In this document: piece after piece, positions 35,733-45,353 of the stretch
Layout: each line of letters opens with the position of its first letter
Numbering within the stretch: position 1 is the stretch's first letter
Assembly (NCBI GenBank): GCA_016938175.1
Contig: JAFGVE010000027.1
Location: forward strand, 93,537-157,536
Direction: 5' to 3'
From: Campylobacterales bacterium
GTDB taxonomy: Bacteria; Campylobacterota; Campylobacteria; Campylobacterales; Sulfurimonadaceae
Length of the DNA stretch: 64,000 nt
Notes under the pieces: model-generated
Told to the model about the DNA's origin: nothing
Seen by the model: the letters and a program-made list of their open reading frames with translations, nothing else
Databases searched by the model: none
Program-made: the position numbers and the translations under genes

Positions 35733-38483
35733 ATGTCTTATTTTGAAAAAAATATATTTGCTCTTGCAAAGCACAATCAGTTTTTACATGAAAAACTAAG
35801 TTCTTTTGGAGATGTTGAGAGTTTTGAAATATTTATGGATGAAGAAGATAATACTACGCTCAATTTTGTAAATATAAAGAATTTTACACCGCTTTATGAG
35901 GGATCACCAACAGAGACTATAAAAGAGCAACTAGATGAGTTTAAACTTTTTGCTAAGTATCCTTACCTCTATTTTTATGGAATGGGTAATGGGGGACTTA
36001 TTAAAGAGTTGTTGCAAAACGAAAAACATAAACGTATAGTTGTTGTTGAACCAGAAGTTGAACTTTTATATGTTGTATTTCATATGTTTGATTTTAGTAA
36101 TGAACTTGAGAGCAAGAGACTTGTTATAGTTCAGAAGGCTTTGGTGAGTTTTACCGATACTCGCGCACTATTTGATTCACATCAAGAACAGAAATATGCA
36201 AAGGTGTATGATTTGCATGTTAATACAAACTATTACAATAGACTCTATATAGATGATATAGTGGAATCAAATAGAGCTTTTTTAGAGGGCGTTTATCATG
36301 CGATTAATGGTGCAGGAAATGATGCTAAAGATGCTTTAATCGGTTTAAAACACCATATATTTAATTTACCTAAACTTCTACAAACTCCTACAACTGTAGA
36401 ACTACTCAATAAATTAAATCAAGCTACGACAGCTGTATTGGTATCTACTGGACCATCTCTGACAAAACAGATTCCACTCTTAAAAGAGATAGCCCCTTAT
36501 GTGCGCATAGTAGCAGTAGATGCGAGTTTTCCTGTGTTATATAAAGCAGGAATAAAACCTGATGTTGTGGTCTCTATGGAGCGAGTAAAAGAGAGCGCAC
36601 GCTTTTTTGAACAAGTGCCAAAAGATGGATATGATGATGTTGTTATTGCTCTTAGCTCTTTACAGCATAGGGATGTTGTAAAGAGTCCGAAGGGTGGTAT
36701 CTTGCAGATGAGCTTACGTCCACTTGGGTATATGATTGAAACTGGACCTAAGGATTGGGGCTATTTGGGTATTGGTTCAAGTGCTGCAAATATGGGTTTT
36801 GAGTTGATTTATTATTCAAGAATTAAAAACTGTATTTTGATTGGTCAGGATTTGGCATACAGTGAAGATGGAAAGTCTCATGCAAGTGGACATGTATTTG
36901 GGGAAAATGATGTTGAGACAAAAGAGAGTGATGTTTGGGTTCAAGGCTGGGGTGGTGAGAAGAAAGTAAGAACAAATCATACTTGGACAATGTTTCGTAA
37001 CTACTTTGAAAAAGATTTAGCTGATATTAAAGAGACTATGACAACTGTAAATGCTACTGAAGGTGGTGCAAGAATACATGGTACCAAAGAGCTCACATTT
37101 GAAGAGGCAGCTAAAATATATGTTGATAAAACAGTAGAAAAACAACCTTTAGTATTAGAGTATAAATCATCAACAGAGTTAGAAGATATTGCAAAACAGA
37201 CAGAGCAAAATATTGAGGCAATAGTTGAATATGTTTCAGCTCTTTTAGAAGATACAAAAAAACTCTTTTTGGATGTAGCAAAGGCTAGCGAAGCCAAAGA
37301 TGTGAGTGTAGAAAAAATGTATATACTAATCGATTCTGTAGAGTCATTGAAGTCTAGACAGAATGAAGAGATATATGATAAAGTAGTGTGGCATATAGCC
37401 CAAGCCATGATGCTTGTTCAAGAGATTGAACTTGCTCCTACTGAAGTTTATGTTAGTAAGAGTGAGGATGAAGAAAAAGAGCGTCTTAGACAACTCTTAG
37501 AGGCTCATAAAGCATGGCTTTTTTCCTTTGCAGGAATTATGGATGCAATTTTAAAGACAATTAAGTTCGCACAAGCAAGACGACTTATAGATGAAGTTGA
37601 ACGAATTGATGTCTATTGTGATGATAAAAAAATAGATAGTTTTACAATAGAAGCTATGCAACCTAAACTTGGACGGGTGTTTGATGTTGATATGAGGGGT
37701 ATTTTGTATGATACTTCTGATGAGTATCAGGAACAATTAGAGAGTATAACGTTTAAAGACGCTATAACTAACAAAGAGTTACCTCAAGCATTTGTGAGCG
37801 TAATTAAACGTGATGATATTAAGTATAACGAACTTAGTTTTATGAATAGTTTGGAAAAACCTAGTTGTGATACTCTAATAGTAGGAAGTTATACCCCTAA
37901 TACTATAGGTTTTCTTGCAACAAAAGAGAATTTAGAAGATGAAGCTTTTATGGATTATATCTCCGAGTTACAGAACTCTTTTAAAGATGCGAAGATAATT
38001 GCATACATTTTTCAAAATAGGCTAGATGATGAAGTAAAAGCTTTTGAAAAATTAGTGGTTCAGGATGTTTCACAGCTTGAGCATACACAGGTTTTGATTC
38101 TTAATCAGAAAAATGAGTTAGATAGATTAGTTTTATATAAAGCCAACTGGAACAATATCTTCTTGTTATCGTTTACTGGACTAGATATGCAAAAATCGCT
38201 AAAAGAACTTTATGTTGAGGGAATGGTTGATTTGTATAGAAAACATAGTGATGTGTTTGAATTAACTGTTGAGGATGTGGAGAAGCTTAATAACCATATT
38301 TTAATAGGAACAGTAATAAGTTTAAAAAATGTTGAGGAAGAGGAAGGACTTGAGCAGTTATTTGATGTAAACAAAACGCCACAAGAGAGAAGCTATAAGC
38401 TAATTGACCTTGCTTTTAAGAATCAAACTTTTATTCAAAACATTGTAGAGTTGAGAATGAAATTACATAAGATGGTTTTGTAA
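35733..38483 (+). CDS. Maf-family flagellin glycosyltransferase (DUF115)
   Basis: Motility accessory factors transfer nonulosonic acids such as pseudaminic acid to flagellin before export. The 916 aa product has an N-terminal domain (FFYGMGNGGLIKELL-type nucleotide-binding start), the central MAF_flag10/DUF115 domain with AVLVSTGPSLTKQIPLLKE, VAVDASFPVLYKAGIKPD and GIGSSAANMGFELI, and an alpha-helical C-terminal part. It is longer than the usual Maf (600-700 aa). It lies between flagellin and the sugar genes, which fits the role; donor sugar specificity is inferred. Confidence 0.87.
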   Translation: MSYFEKNIFALAKHNQFLHEKLSSFGDVESFEIFMDEEDNTTLNFVNIKNFTPLYEGSPTETIKEQLDEFKLFAKYPYLYFYGMGNGGLIKELLQNEKHKRIVVVEPEVELLYVVFHMFDFSNELESKRLVIVQKALVSFTDTRALFDSHQEQKYAKVYDLHVNTNYYNRLYIDDIVESNRAFLEGVYHAINGAGNDAKDALIGLKHHIFNLPKLLQTPTTVELLNKLNQATTAVLVSTGPSLTKQIPLLKEIAPYVRIVAVDASFPVLYKAGIKPDVVVSMERVKESARFFEQVPKDGYDDVVIALSSLQHRDVVKSPKGGILQMSLRPLGYMIETGPKDWGYLGIGSSAANMGFELIYYSRIKNCILIGQDLAYSEDGKSHASGHVFGENDVETKESDVWVQGWGGEKKVRTNHTWTMFRNYFEKDLADIKETMTTVNATEGGARIHGTKELTFEEAAKIYVDKTVEKQPLVLEYKSSTELEDIAKQTEQNIEAIVEYVSALLEDTKKLFLDVAKASEAKDVSVEKMYILIDSVESLKSRQNEEIYDKVVWHIAQAMMLVQEIELAPTEVYVSKSEDEEKERLRQLLEAHKAWLFSFAGIMDAILKTIKFAQARRLIDEVERIDVYCDDKKIDSFTIEAMQPKLGRVFDVDMRGILYDTSDEYQEQLESITFKDAITNKELPQAFVSVIKRDDIKYNELSFMNSLEKPSCDTLIVGSYTPNTIGFLATKENLEDEAFMDYISELQNSFKDAKIIAYIFQNRLDDEVKAFEKLVVQDVSQLEHTQVLILNQKNELDRLVLYKANWNNIFLLSFTGLDMQKSLKELYVEGMVDLYRKHSDVFELTVEDVEKLNNHILIGTVISLKNVEEEEGLEQLFDVNKTPQERSYKLIDLAFKNQTFIQNIVELRMKLHKMVL

Positions 38484-38489
38484 ATAATT

Positions 38490-39563
38490 ATGATTAATGT
38501 AACGAGTACCCACTTACCAAATATAAAAAAATACCAAAAATATGTGGAACAGATATTTGCAAGTAAGAAAGTTACGAACTATGGACCACTGGTAAGAGAA
38601 CTTGAAGAGAAGTTACGGGACTATTTGGGAGTCAAAAATGTTGTCTTGGTCGCTAATGGCACAGTAGCACTTGAGATAGCTTACAGAACTTTGGACTTAA
38701 AAGGGTTTGCAATTACGACACCATTTAGTTTTGTGGCTACAACAAGTTCCCTAGTTACAAATGGCTTATTACCTATTTTTGCTGATATAGATCCAAAAAC
38801 ACTTAATATAAACCCTCAAAACATAGAGGAATTAATTTCGCCTAACACTTCTGCTATCGTTGCCACACATGTATTTGGTAACCCTTGTGACATAGAAGCT
38901 ATGGAGGCAATAGCAAAAAAGCATAAGCTCAAACTGATATATGATGGCGCACATACCTTTGGGGCCACATATAAAGGGGAAAATATAGCTAGTTACGGTG
39001 ATATTACTACACTCAGTTTTCACGCTACAAAACTTTTTCATACTATAGAAGGCGGAGCACTTATTATTAACGATGATGCATTAGCCCAAAAGGCACGCTA
39101 TTTAATTAATTTTGGAATTGAAAATACGGAGTCTATTCCTCATTTAGGAACGAATGCGAAAATGAATGAGTTTGAAGCGGCAATGGGCCTATGTGTACTC
39201 GATGAGTTGGGTACTATCTTTGATGCAAGAAAAAAAGTTTATGAGAGATACCTACAAGAGTTAGAAGGATTTGTGGAGTTTCAGCTAAGAGATAAAGAGA
39301 CCACACCAAACTATAACTATATGCCTGTTTTATTTGAGAGTGAAGAGCAGTTACTTCGTGTACAAAAAGCACTTAATAAAGAAGATATTTTTCCAAGAAG
39401 GTATTTCTACCCTTCATTAGATACACTAAGTTATATAGAACCAAAGCAGTGTATGCCAATTTCGCGTGATATTTCACGACGTATATTATGTTTACCGATT
39501 TATGTAGAGTTGTCATTAGAGATGCAAACACAGATAATAGAGATTGTAAAGGATAATATTTGA
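38490..39563 (+). CDS. DegT/DnrJ/EryC1/StrS-type sugar aminotransferase
   Basis: The 357 aa PLP-dependent enzyme (fold type I) should transfer an amino group to a nucleotide-linked keto sugar. The N-terminal NYGPLVRELEEKL, the cofactor-binding D152 in YDGAHTFGA and the Schiff-base Lys 181 in SFHATKLFHTIEGG are all visible. It differs clearly from PseC in the same island, so a second amino sugar is likely. It starts 6 bp after maf and overlaps the ATP-grasp gene by 4 bp. Confidence 0.9.
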   Translation: MINVTSTHLPNIKKYQKYVEQIFASKKVTNYGPLVRELEEKLRDYLGVKNVVLVANGTVALEIAYRTLDLKGFAITTPFSFVATTSSLVTNGLLPIFADIDPKTLNINPQNIEELISPNTSAIVATHVFGNPCDIEAMEAIAKKHKLKLIYDGAHTFGATYKGENIASYGDITTLSFHATKLFHTIEGGALIINDDALAQKARYLINFGIENTESIPHLGTNAKMNEFEAAMGLCVLDELGTIFDARKKVYERYLQELEGFVEFQLRDKETTPNYNYMPVLFESEEQLLRVQKALNKEDIFPRRYFYPSLDTLSYIEPKQCMPISRDISRRILCLPIYVELSLEMQTQIIEIVKDNI

Positions 39564-40717
39564 AAAACATTTTATTGTGTGATGCAAATTTTTGTGTTTT
39601 GCCTATTGCGCAATCTTTAATGTCTAAAGGAAATAATTTAGCAGTCCTTGGAGGCTTAGAACAAGATCCAGCACATAAAATAGCGGATAAATCTATTATT
39701 TTAGACTATTCTAATGTTGAACTCTTATCTCAACATATTCAAGATGCTAAATATGATGCAGTTGTCCCTGGATGCAATGACAGGTCTTATCTCTCTTTGG
39801 CTGCTATAGCTCAAAAATTTAACTATGTAGGTTTTGACAGTAACGAAGTAGTACAAACTATTCATTTAAAGGATCGCTTTCGTGCTTTTGCAGAGATGAA
39901 GGGATATCCAGTACCTCAAGCGGTAAGTGAGCTTACACAAGTATCTACTCTAAATTTTCCAATTATGATAAAACCTGTCGATTCATTTAGTGGAAAAGGC
40001 ATAAACAAGGTAGAGACTCTAAAAGATATTGAAAAATATTGGAACAAGGCAAAAGAGTTTTCATACACTAAAAAGGTTATAGCTGAAGAGTTTGTAGAGG
40101 GGAAGCTTTATAGTCACTCAGCATTTATAAAAAATAAAAAAATTGTAGTTGATTTTTTTGTGAATGAATACTGCAGTGTCTATCCCTATCAGGTCAACAG
40201 CTCAAATTTAGCAACACAGTTGAGTACAAAAGTACAAAAAGAGGTACAAAACTGGACTGAACAATTTGCCAAAGATTTAAATTTAGTGGATGGATTAATC
40301 CATACGCAATTTATCTCAAATAATGAGAGTTTTTGGCTTGTTGAGGTGGCTAGAAGATGTCCAGGGGATTTGTATAGCCAGTTGATTCAAAAAAGTACAG
40401 GTGTAAATTACGCTGAGCTTTATGCTATGCCATTTCTTGGAGAGGAACTCCCAAATAAAATAGAGAAAAAACATCAAAGGTTTTTTTCAAGACATACTGT
40501 AAGTGTAGATAAAGAGTGTATATTTATAAGTAGTGGTTTTAATGAGAGATATAAAAGTATTCAAAATGTCCAACTAAAATATAGTGGGCAGAAGATGAAA
40601 CCAGCGCCGTTTGATAAGTCTGGGATATACTTTATAGAGCATGAAGATGCTACTGAGATGGAAGAGAAAACAGAAAAGTTAAAAGAGTACGTTGTAATTG
40701 ATACTTTGGATATTTGA
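39560..40717 (+). CDS. ATP-grasp ligase (plus-strand half of the island)
   Basis: The 385 aa product has a pre-ATP-grasp domain (about 1-105), the ATP-binding NFPIMIKPVDSFSGKGI and KVIAEEFVEG, and a metal-binding end FWLVEVARRCPGDL. Such enzymes join a carboxylate to an amine, for example an amino acid to an amino sugar. The start is TTG at 39560, overlapping the aminotransferase stop, so it is likely to act on that enzyme's product. Substrates are not known. Confidence 0.85.
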   Translation: MKNILLCDANFCVLPIAQSLMSKGNNLAVLGGLEQDPAHKIADKSIILDYSNVELLSQHIQDAKYDAVVPGCNDRSYLSLAAIAQKFNYVGFDSNEVVQTIHLKDRFRAFAEMKGYPVPQAVSELTQVSTLNFPIMIKPVDSFSGKGINKVETLKDIEKYWNKAKEFSYTKKVIAEEFVEGKLYSHSAFIKNKKIVVDFFVNEYCSVYPYQVNSSNLATQLSTKVQKEVQNWTEQFAKDLNLVDGLIHTQFISNNESFWLVEVARRCPGDLYSQLIQKSTGVNYAELYAMPFLGEELPNKIEKKHQRFFSRHTVSVDKECIFISSGFNERYKSIQNVQLKYSGQKMKPAPFDKSGIYFIEHEDATEMEEKTEKLKEYVVIDTLDI

Positions 40718-40723
40718 TAAAGG

Positions 40724-41878
40724 ATGAAAATGCAAAGCTATAAAGAGCCTTTAAAGTTAGCCTTTATTGGTGGTGGAATAGATTCGGCCATTGGATACAC
40801 TCACTATATAGCTTCACAGATGGACCATCTTTTTGTAGTGACTGCGGGTTGTTTTAGTAGAAGAGAAAATATTAATCAAAAGAGTGCCTTAACTTGGGGA
40901 GTTCACAAAGATCATCTTTATTCAAACTGGACAACACTTTTAGACAATGAAGTTGGAAAAGTTGATGCAGTAGTCATTTTAACCCCTACACCAAGTCATC
41001 ATGAGATGATTATGAGAGCTCTCGATTTGGGCTATGCAGTTATCTCAGAAAAAGCGCTTGCTACGACTTATGAAGAAGGGATGGAAATTACCAAAAAAGT
41101 AGAAGAAAAAAAGGCTTTTTTTGCAGTAACCCATAACTATACAGGTTATCCAATGCTTCGAGAGCTTCAAAAAATGATTGCAGATGATAGACTTGGAAAG
41201 ATTACCAATATAAATATTGAGATGCCACAGGAGAGTTTTGCTAGATTAGTCGATGGCAATAGGCCACAGCCTCAGAGCTGGAGACTTACTGATGGCAAAA
41301 TTCCAGGTGTTTCACTAGATTTAGGTGCCCATTTACAGCATATGGTCTATTTTTTAACAGAGGAAAACCCAACAGAGCTTGTAGCTGATAGTAAAAGTTT
41401 TGGCTGGTTTTCTGGGGTTGTTGATAATATCTCATGTATAGTGAGATATAAAAGTGAAATGAGATGTCAAATGTGGTACGGAAAAGCTGCTATTGGACAT
41501 AGAAACGGTTTAAGAGTAAGAGTATATGGTACAAAGGGAAGTGCTGAATGGTTTCAAATGAATCCAGAGGAGTTGTTGTTCCATACAGTAGATGGAGATA
41601 GAATGATTATTGATAGAGTTTCTTCATCTATTCAAATAGCAAATCAACAAAGATATAATCGCTTCAAAGCAGGTCATCCAGCAGGATTTGTTGAAGCCTT
41701 TGGAAATTTATATGTTGATATAGCTCAAAAGCTAACTCAATTTAAAATTGATGCGAATCATAAAATAGATTGGTCCTATGATGCCATGCAAGCAACAATT
41801 GGTCTTGAAGTTTTTGAAGCGATACAAAAATCATCTCGTGAAAATAGATGGGTTCGCATTGAGGCAGAGAATGTCTAA
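40724..41878 (+). CDS. Gfo/Idh/MocA family oxidoreductase
   Basis: The 384 aa product has an N-terminal NAD(P) Rossmann fold (LAFIGGGIDSAIGYTHY), VVILTPTPSHHEMIMRAL and SEKALATTYEEG, which is the EKP-like catalytic Lys motif with A for P, then the alpha/beta substrate domain with VSLDLGAHLQHMVY. Sugar dehydrogenases of this family oxidise or reduce nucleotide sugars. It follows the ATP-grasp gene by 6 bp. Confidence 0.88.
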   Translation: MKMQSYKEPLKLAFIGGGIDSAIGYTHYIASQMDHLFVVTAGCFSRRENINQKSALTWGVHKDHLYSNWTTLLDNEVGKVDAVVILTPTPSHHEMIMRALDLGYAVISEKALATTYEEGMEITKKVEEKKAFFAVTHNYTGYPMLRELQKMIADDRLGKITNINIEMPQESFARLVDGNRPQPQSWRLTDGKIPGVSLDLGAHLQHMVYFLTEENPTELVADSKSFGWFSGVVDNISCIVRYKSEMRCQMWYGKAAIGHRNGLRVRVYGTKGSAEWFQMNPEELLFHTVDGDRMIIDRVSSSIQIANQQRYNRFKAGHPAGFVEAFGNLYVDIAQKLTQFKIDANHKIDWSYDAMQATIGLEVFEAIQKSSRENRWVRIEAENV

Positions 41879-43079
41879 AGAGATAAAGAAGATTGCTATT
41901 GTAAATGCTCACTGGAATAATCGTGGAGATGAAGCGGCACTCTTAGCGGTAATAGATGGTCTTCAAAAAAACTATACAAATGCACAAATTACTATTTTAT
42001 TTAAGGATGATGCACAGATACAACAGTTCCCAAGTTTACAAAACGTAGATTATGAATTGGCTAAATTTAATGCCAAAATTTGGGATATATGGTTGAGTAC
42101 ATTGACAAGAGGAGTCTTTAGTAGAAACAAAAAGCTACAGTTTCTAGTAAAGACTCTTCTCAATACAGACTTAATTATTTATTCTCCAGGTGGTTCTGTA
42201 ATTAACAGTCGATTTTTTTGGAGAAAACAGATGGAATATCTAGTTCCATTCATCTGTTCAAAGTTTTATAATATTCCGATGATGATAGCAGCACCATCTA
42301 TTGGACCTTTTGATTTATCTCAATCAAACAGTGTTTTACAATGGCTTTTAAAAGTACCAAAGGTTTTTGTAGTAAGAGAAGAGATATCGAAAAAATATCT
42401 AGCTGAGATAGGAATAACTAAAAATATTGTTACTACGGTCGATTCTGCATTCTATGATGGTATTAAAGAAGAAGTCAATGATAAGAAATTAGATGACTAT
42501 AAAGAGTTAAAAGAGTATCTATCTTCTTATGAAAAAGTTATAGGCATTACAATTACGGATTTTGCTTGGCATGTACAATATAATAAAGATAGGGAATTGT
42601 CCCAGAGAATTACAAGCTCTTTTAGCAGTTTTTTGAATAAACTACAACAAGAAGGGTATGGAATTATTTTTATACCCCAATTATTTGGCAATCAAAATGA
42701 CTCTAATTATATGAGTAAATTTGCCAGTGAGAAAACGTTTATGTTGCTCGATACGTATGATACCTATTTTCAACAGTTTGTTATTTCGAAACTTTATGCT
42801 GTGGTAGGAATGAGATACCATTCAAATATCTTTTCCGCTAAAGTTGGAACACCATTTATCCCTATTGTATATGAAGAGAAGATGGAGGGCTTTATAGATA
42901 TGTCAGGTTTAAATGATTACGCTCTATCACTTGATGAACTCTCCTTTGAAGCCTTAAATGAGAAGTTTGAGAGATTAAATCGTAATTATGATAGAGTCAA
43001 GGATATATTTGGCGAGAAATTGCATCTTTGGAAGAGAGAAGCTTCACGCACTATGGAATTGCTAGGATTGTATAAATAG
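41871..43079 (+). CDS. Polysaccharide pyruvyltransferase family protein
   Basis: The family adds pyruvate ketals to glycans, although some members do other transfers. With ATG 41871 (MSKEIKKIAIVNAHWNNRG) the product has 402 aa; an in-frame ATG at 41778 would overlap the previous gene by 101 bp. Visible motifs are NRGDEAALLAVIDGL, LIIYSPGGSVINSRFF, MIAAPSIGPF, FVVREEISKKYL and VVGMRYHSNIFSAKVGTPFI, the usual signature. The next gene encodes an FrhB-like protein, a pairing often seen in surface-glycan loci. Confidence 0.88.
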   Translation: MSKEIKKIAIVNAHWNNRGDEAALLAVIDGLQKNYTNAQITILFKDDAQIQQFPSLQNVDYELAKFNAKIWDIWLSTLTRGVFSRNKKLQFLVKTLLNTDLIIYSPGGSVINSRFFWRKQMEYLVPFICSKFYNIPMMIAAPSIGPFDLSQSNSVLQWLLKVPKVFVVREEISKKYLAEIGITKNIVTTVDSAFYDGIKEEVNDKKLDDYKELKEYLSSYEKVIGITITDFAWHVQYNKDRELSQRITSSFSSFLNKLQQEGYGIIFIPQLFGNQNDSNYMSKFASEKTFMLLDTYDTYFQQFVISKLYAVVGMRYHSNIFSAKVGTPFIPIVYEEKMEGFIDMSGLNDYALSLDELSFEALNEKFERLNRNYDRVKDIFGEKLHLWKREASRTMELLGLYK

Positions 43080-44225
43080 ATGAAAGCGAATAAGATAAAT
43101 GTACTTGACACAACAGCTATAAGAGATTGTACAGGATGTGCTGGGTGTAGTTTAGTGTGTCATTCAAGTGCAATTACAATGGCTTTTGATAAGAGTGGAT
43201 TTTATAGACCCTCTATAGATGATGAGCTTTGCACTATGTGCGGTGTATGTCCTGATGTTTGCTATAAGTTTAACGATTTTGAGAGTTTAAATCCTTTTGA
43301 TGGTTCACAAGTACTTGCCGTAACAAATAACTATATAGATGATATGAATGCTGTGACAACGGCAGGAGTAGCTACTAGATTAGCCGAACATTTTTTTACC
43401 CTTGGTTACAATGTTTGTGGGGTTAAGTATGATTATGAAAAAAATGAGGTTTCGCATGATATAGCGAGTTCTTTAGCTGATATTCTGGAATTTAGTGGTT
43501 CTAAATATATGCCGAGTGATGCCAAAGATGCTTTTGAAAAGTTGATACAAGAGAAAAAAAAGACAGTTGTTTTTGGACTGCCATGTCAAATACATGGTCT
43601 TCGAAAAGTTATAGACAAAAAGAAAATAGCTGACAGATTTATTTTAGTAGACTTTTTTTGTGCGGGAATGATGTCTCAAAATGTCTGGGAGAAGCATCTA
43701 GAGTATTTAAAAAGAAGATTTTCTATCTCTAAAATAAAAAAAGTGAACTTTAAAGATAAAACACAGGGCTGGCACAAGTCATCTTTAAGTGTTGTTGATG
43801 AAGCAGGGAACAGATACAGACAAAATAGATTTAACGATCTATTTTATAGTTTTTTATTAAGAAGGCTTCCTTATCAAGAGGCATGTTATAGCTGTGAATT
43901 TCGAACACAAGTTGTCTCCTCAGACATTAGACTGGGTGATTTTTGGGGAGAAAAATATAAGTCTTGGGATGATGGTGTAGAACTTGTAACATTAATGAAC
44001 CCTCAGGGTATAAAAGCATGGGAAGAGATTAAGGACTTTTTCTCTTATCAGATATGTAATGAACAAGATATATATGAGTCGCAAAAATCAGGTTCCATGA
44101 ATACTTCTGTCAAAAAACCACAGCAGTATGAAGAGGTTTTAAAGGCTTTCTCATCAGACAAAACAATCGAAGAGATTTTTAAAGACTTTAAAATTGCCAC
44201 TATACCATTGGGCGGCGTACAATAA
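43080..44225 (+). CDS. Coenzyme F420 hydrogenase/dehydrogenase beta-subunit-like iron-sulfur protein
   Basis: The 381 aa product starts with two [4Fe-4S] motifs (CTGCAGCSLVC and CTMCGVCPDVC), followed by FrhB_FdhB N- and C-terminal domains (VFGLPCQIHGLRKVI, VDFFCAGMMSQNVW, CYSCEFRTQVVSSDIRLGDF). The family binds a flavin and moves electrons. Members in polysaccharide loci occur beside pyruvyltransferases; their reaction is not established. It starts directly after the pyruvyltransferase stop. Confidence 0.85.
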   Translation: MKANKINVLDTTAIRDCTGCAGCSLVCHSSAITMAFDKSGFYRPSIDDELCTMCGVCPDVCYKFNDFESLNPFDGSQVLAVTNNYIDDMNAVTTAGVATRLAEHFFTLGYNVCGVKYDYEKNEVSHDIASSLADILEFSGSKYMPSDAKDAFEKLIQEKKKTVVFGLPCQIHGLRKVIDKKKIADRFILVDFFCAGMMSQNVWEKHLEYLKRRFSISKIKKVNFKDKTQGWHKSSLSVVDEAGNRYRQNRFNDLFYSFLLRRLPYQEACYSCEFRTQVVSSDIRLGDFWGEKYKSWDDGVELVTLMNPQGIKAWEEIKDFFSYQICNEQDIYESQKSGSMNTSVKKPQQYEEVLKAFSSDKTIEEIFKDFKIATIPLGGVQ

Positions 44226-44275
44226 GTGCTTCAATTACGCTTTTGATACTTGGTACTTAGGTTGAGGATTTCATA

Positions 44276-45346
44276 ATGGACATACTAGAAAAACTAGAAA
44301 AAGCGATAGAGTACCATAAGCATAATTGGTTAGAAGAAGCAGAAAAACAGTATAGAGCAGTACTTTTAGAAACGCCAAACCATGCAGAAGCTAATTATAA
44401 TTTAGGGAATTTGGCTATGCAGGTAAATAGAGTGGATTTGGCATTGCCACTCTTACAAAAGGCAGTTGATTTAGATTCTGAGAATGTTGATTATCAATTT
44501 GCTTTACAAAAAGTCATAGAAAAACTTGAAGAAACTACAGGTAATGCAAAAAATCCAGAAGAAAAAAATATTTTTGAATTAGTAGGAAATGATTATGTTT
44601 TTGAGAGAAAAATTAAATCCCTTGAAAATAAATTAACTCTTCTCAATGATAAGTTGAACAATATTCATGAAGCACTCAATTATCTGGATATATTTGAGAC
44701 GCAAAGTTTTGATGATTTATCATCTAGAATGTTGCCAGTTGAGTTAATAGATAGAAAGTCAGAGAAAACATTAATCGTATTTGGTGGTATGGCATCTGGA
44801 ATATCTATGCCCTCAAGAGAATTTTTTAAGAGCTTGTCACATAAAAATATAAATATTTTATTTGTAAAAGATTTTAAACAGTGTTGGTATCAAAAAGGGC
44901 TATCAGGTAAAACACATGACATCAATAGTTCAATTGCTTATTTACAGAGTTTTATACCTGAGACAAGCAAAGAACTCATTACTCTTGGTGCATCTGCGGG
45001 AGGATACGCTGCAATTAGATTTGGTGTCGGCTTAGAAGCTAACCGTATAATGGCATTTTCACCACAAACGCTTATCGATGAAGAGACAGCTAGCGTGTTT
45101 GCAAAAAATTGTGTTGGTGAATTGCAATTTGGAAGTGATGATTTGGATTTAAACAAAGTGCTCAGTAAGATTGGTAAGAGGTATAACATAGAGGTTTATT
45201 ATGGTGTTCTAAACAGTAGAGATACAAAAAATGTAAATCACATTAAAACTTATGTAGAAGAGTTTGCGTATGATACTGATGAACATTTATTAGCTGCTTT
45301 TTTGAAAAAGCAAGGAATTTTAAAGAATATTCTCGATTCAATTTAA
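44276..45346 (+). CDS. TPR protein fused to an alpha/beta-hydrolase-like domain
   Basis: The 356 aa product begins with TPR-type helices (about 1-85; YHKHNWLEEAEKQYRAVL and HAEANYNLGNLAMQV), a coiled-coil linker (about 105-135), then a hydrolase-like domain from about 160 with TLIVFGGMASG and LGASAGGYAAIRFG, where S240 is the nucleophile elbow. A late DEHLLA could give the acid or His. Acyl or acetyl esterase activity on a glycan is a guess; TPR proteins in Maf islands may help contact flagellin. Confidence 0.7.
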   Translation: MDILEKLEKAIEYHKHNWLEEAEKQYRAVLLETPNHAEANYNLGNLAMQVNRVDLALPLLQKAVDLDSENVDYQFALQKVIEKLEETTGNAKNPEEKNIFELVGNDYVFERKIKSLENKLTLLNDKLNNIHEALNYLDIFETQSFDDLSSRMLPVELIDRKSEKTLIVFGGMASGISMPSREFFKSLSHKNINILFVKDFKQCWYQKGLSGKTHDINSSIAYLQSFIPETSKELITLGASAGGYAAIRFGVGLEANRIMAFSPQTLIDEETASVFAKNCVGELQFGSDDLDLNKVLSKIGKRYNIEVYYGVLNSRDTKNVNHIKTYVEEFAYDTDEHLLAAFLKKQGILKNILDSI

Positions 45347-45353
45347 AGCTTTA

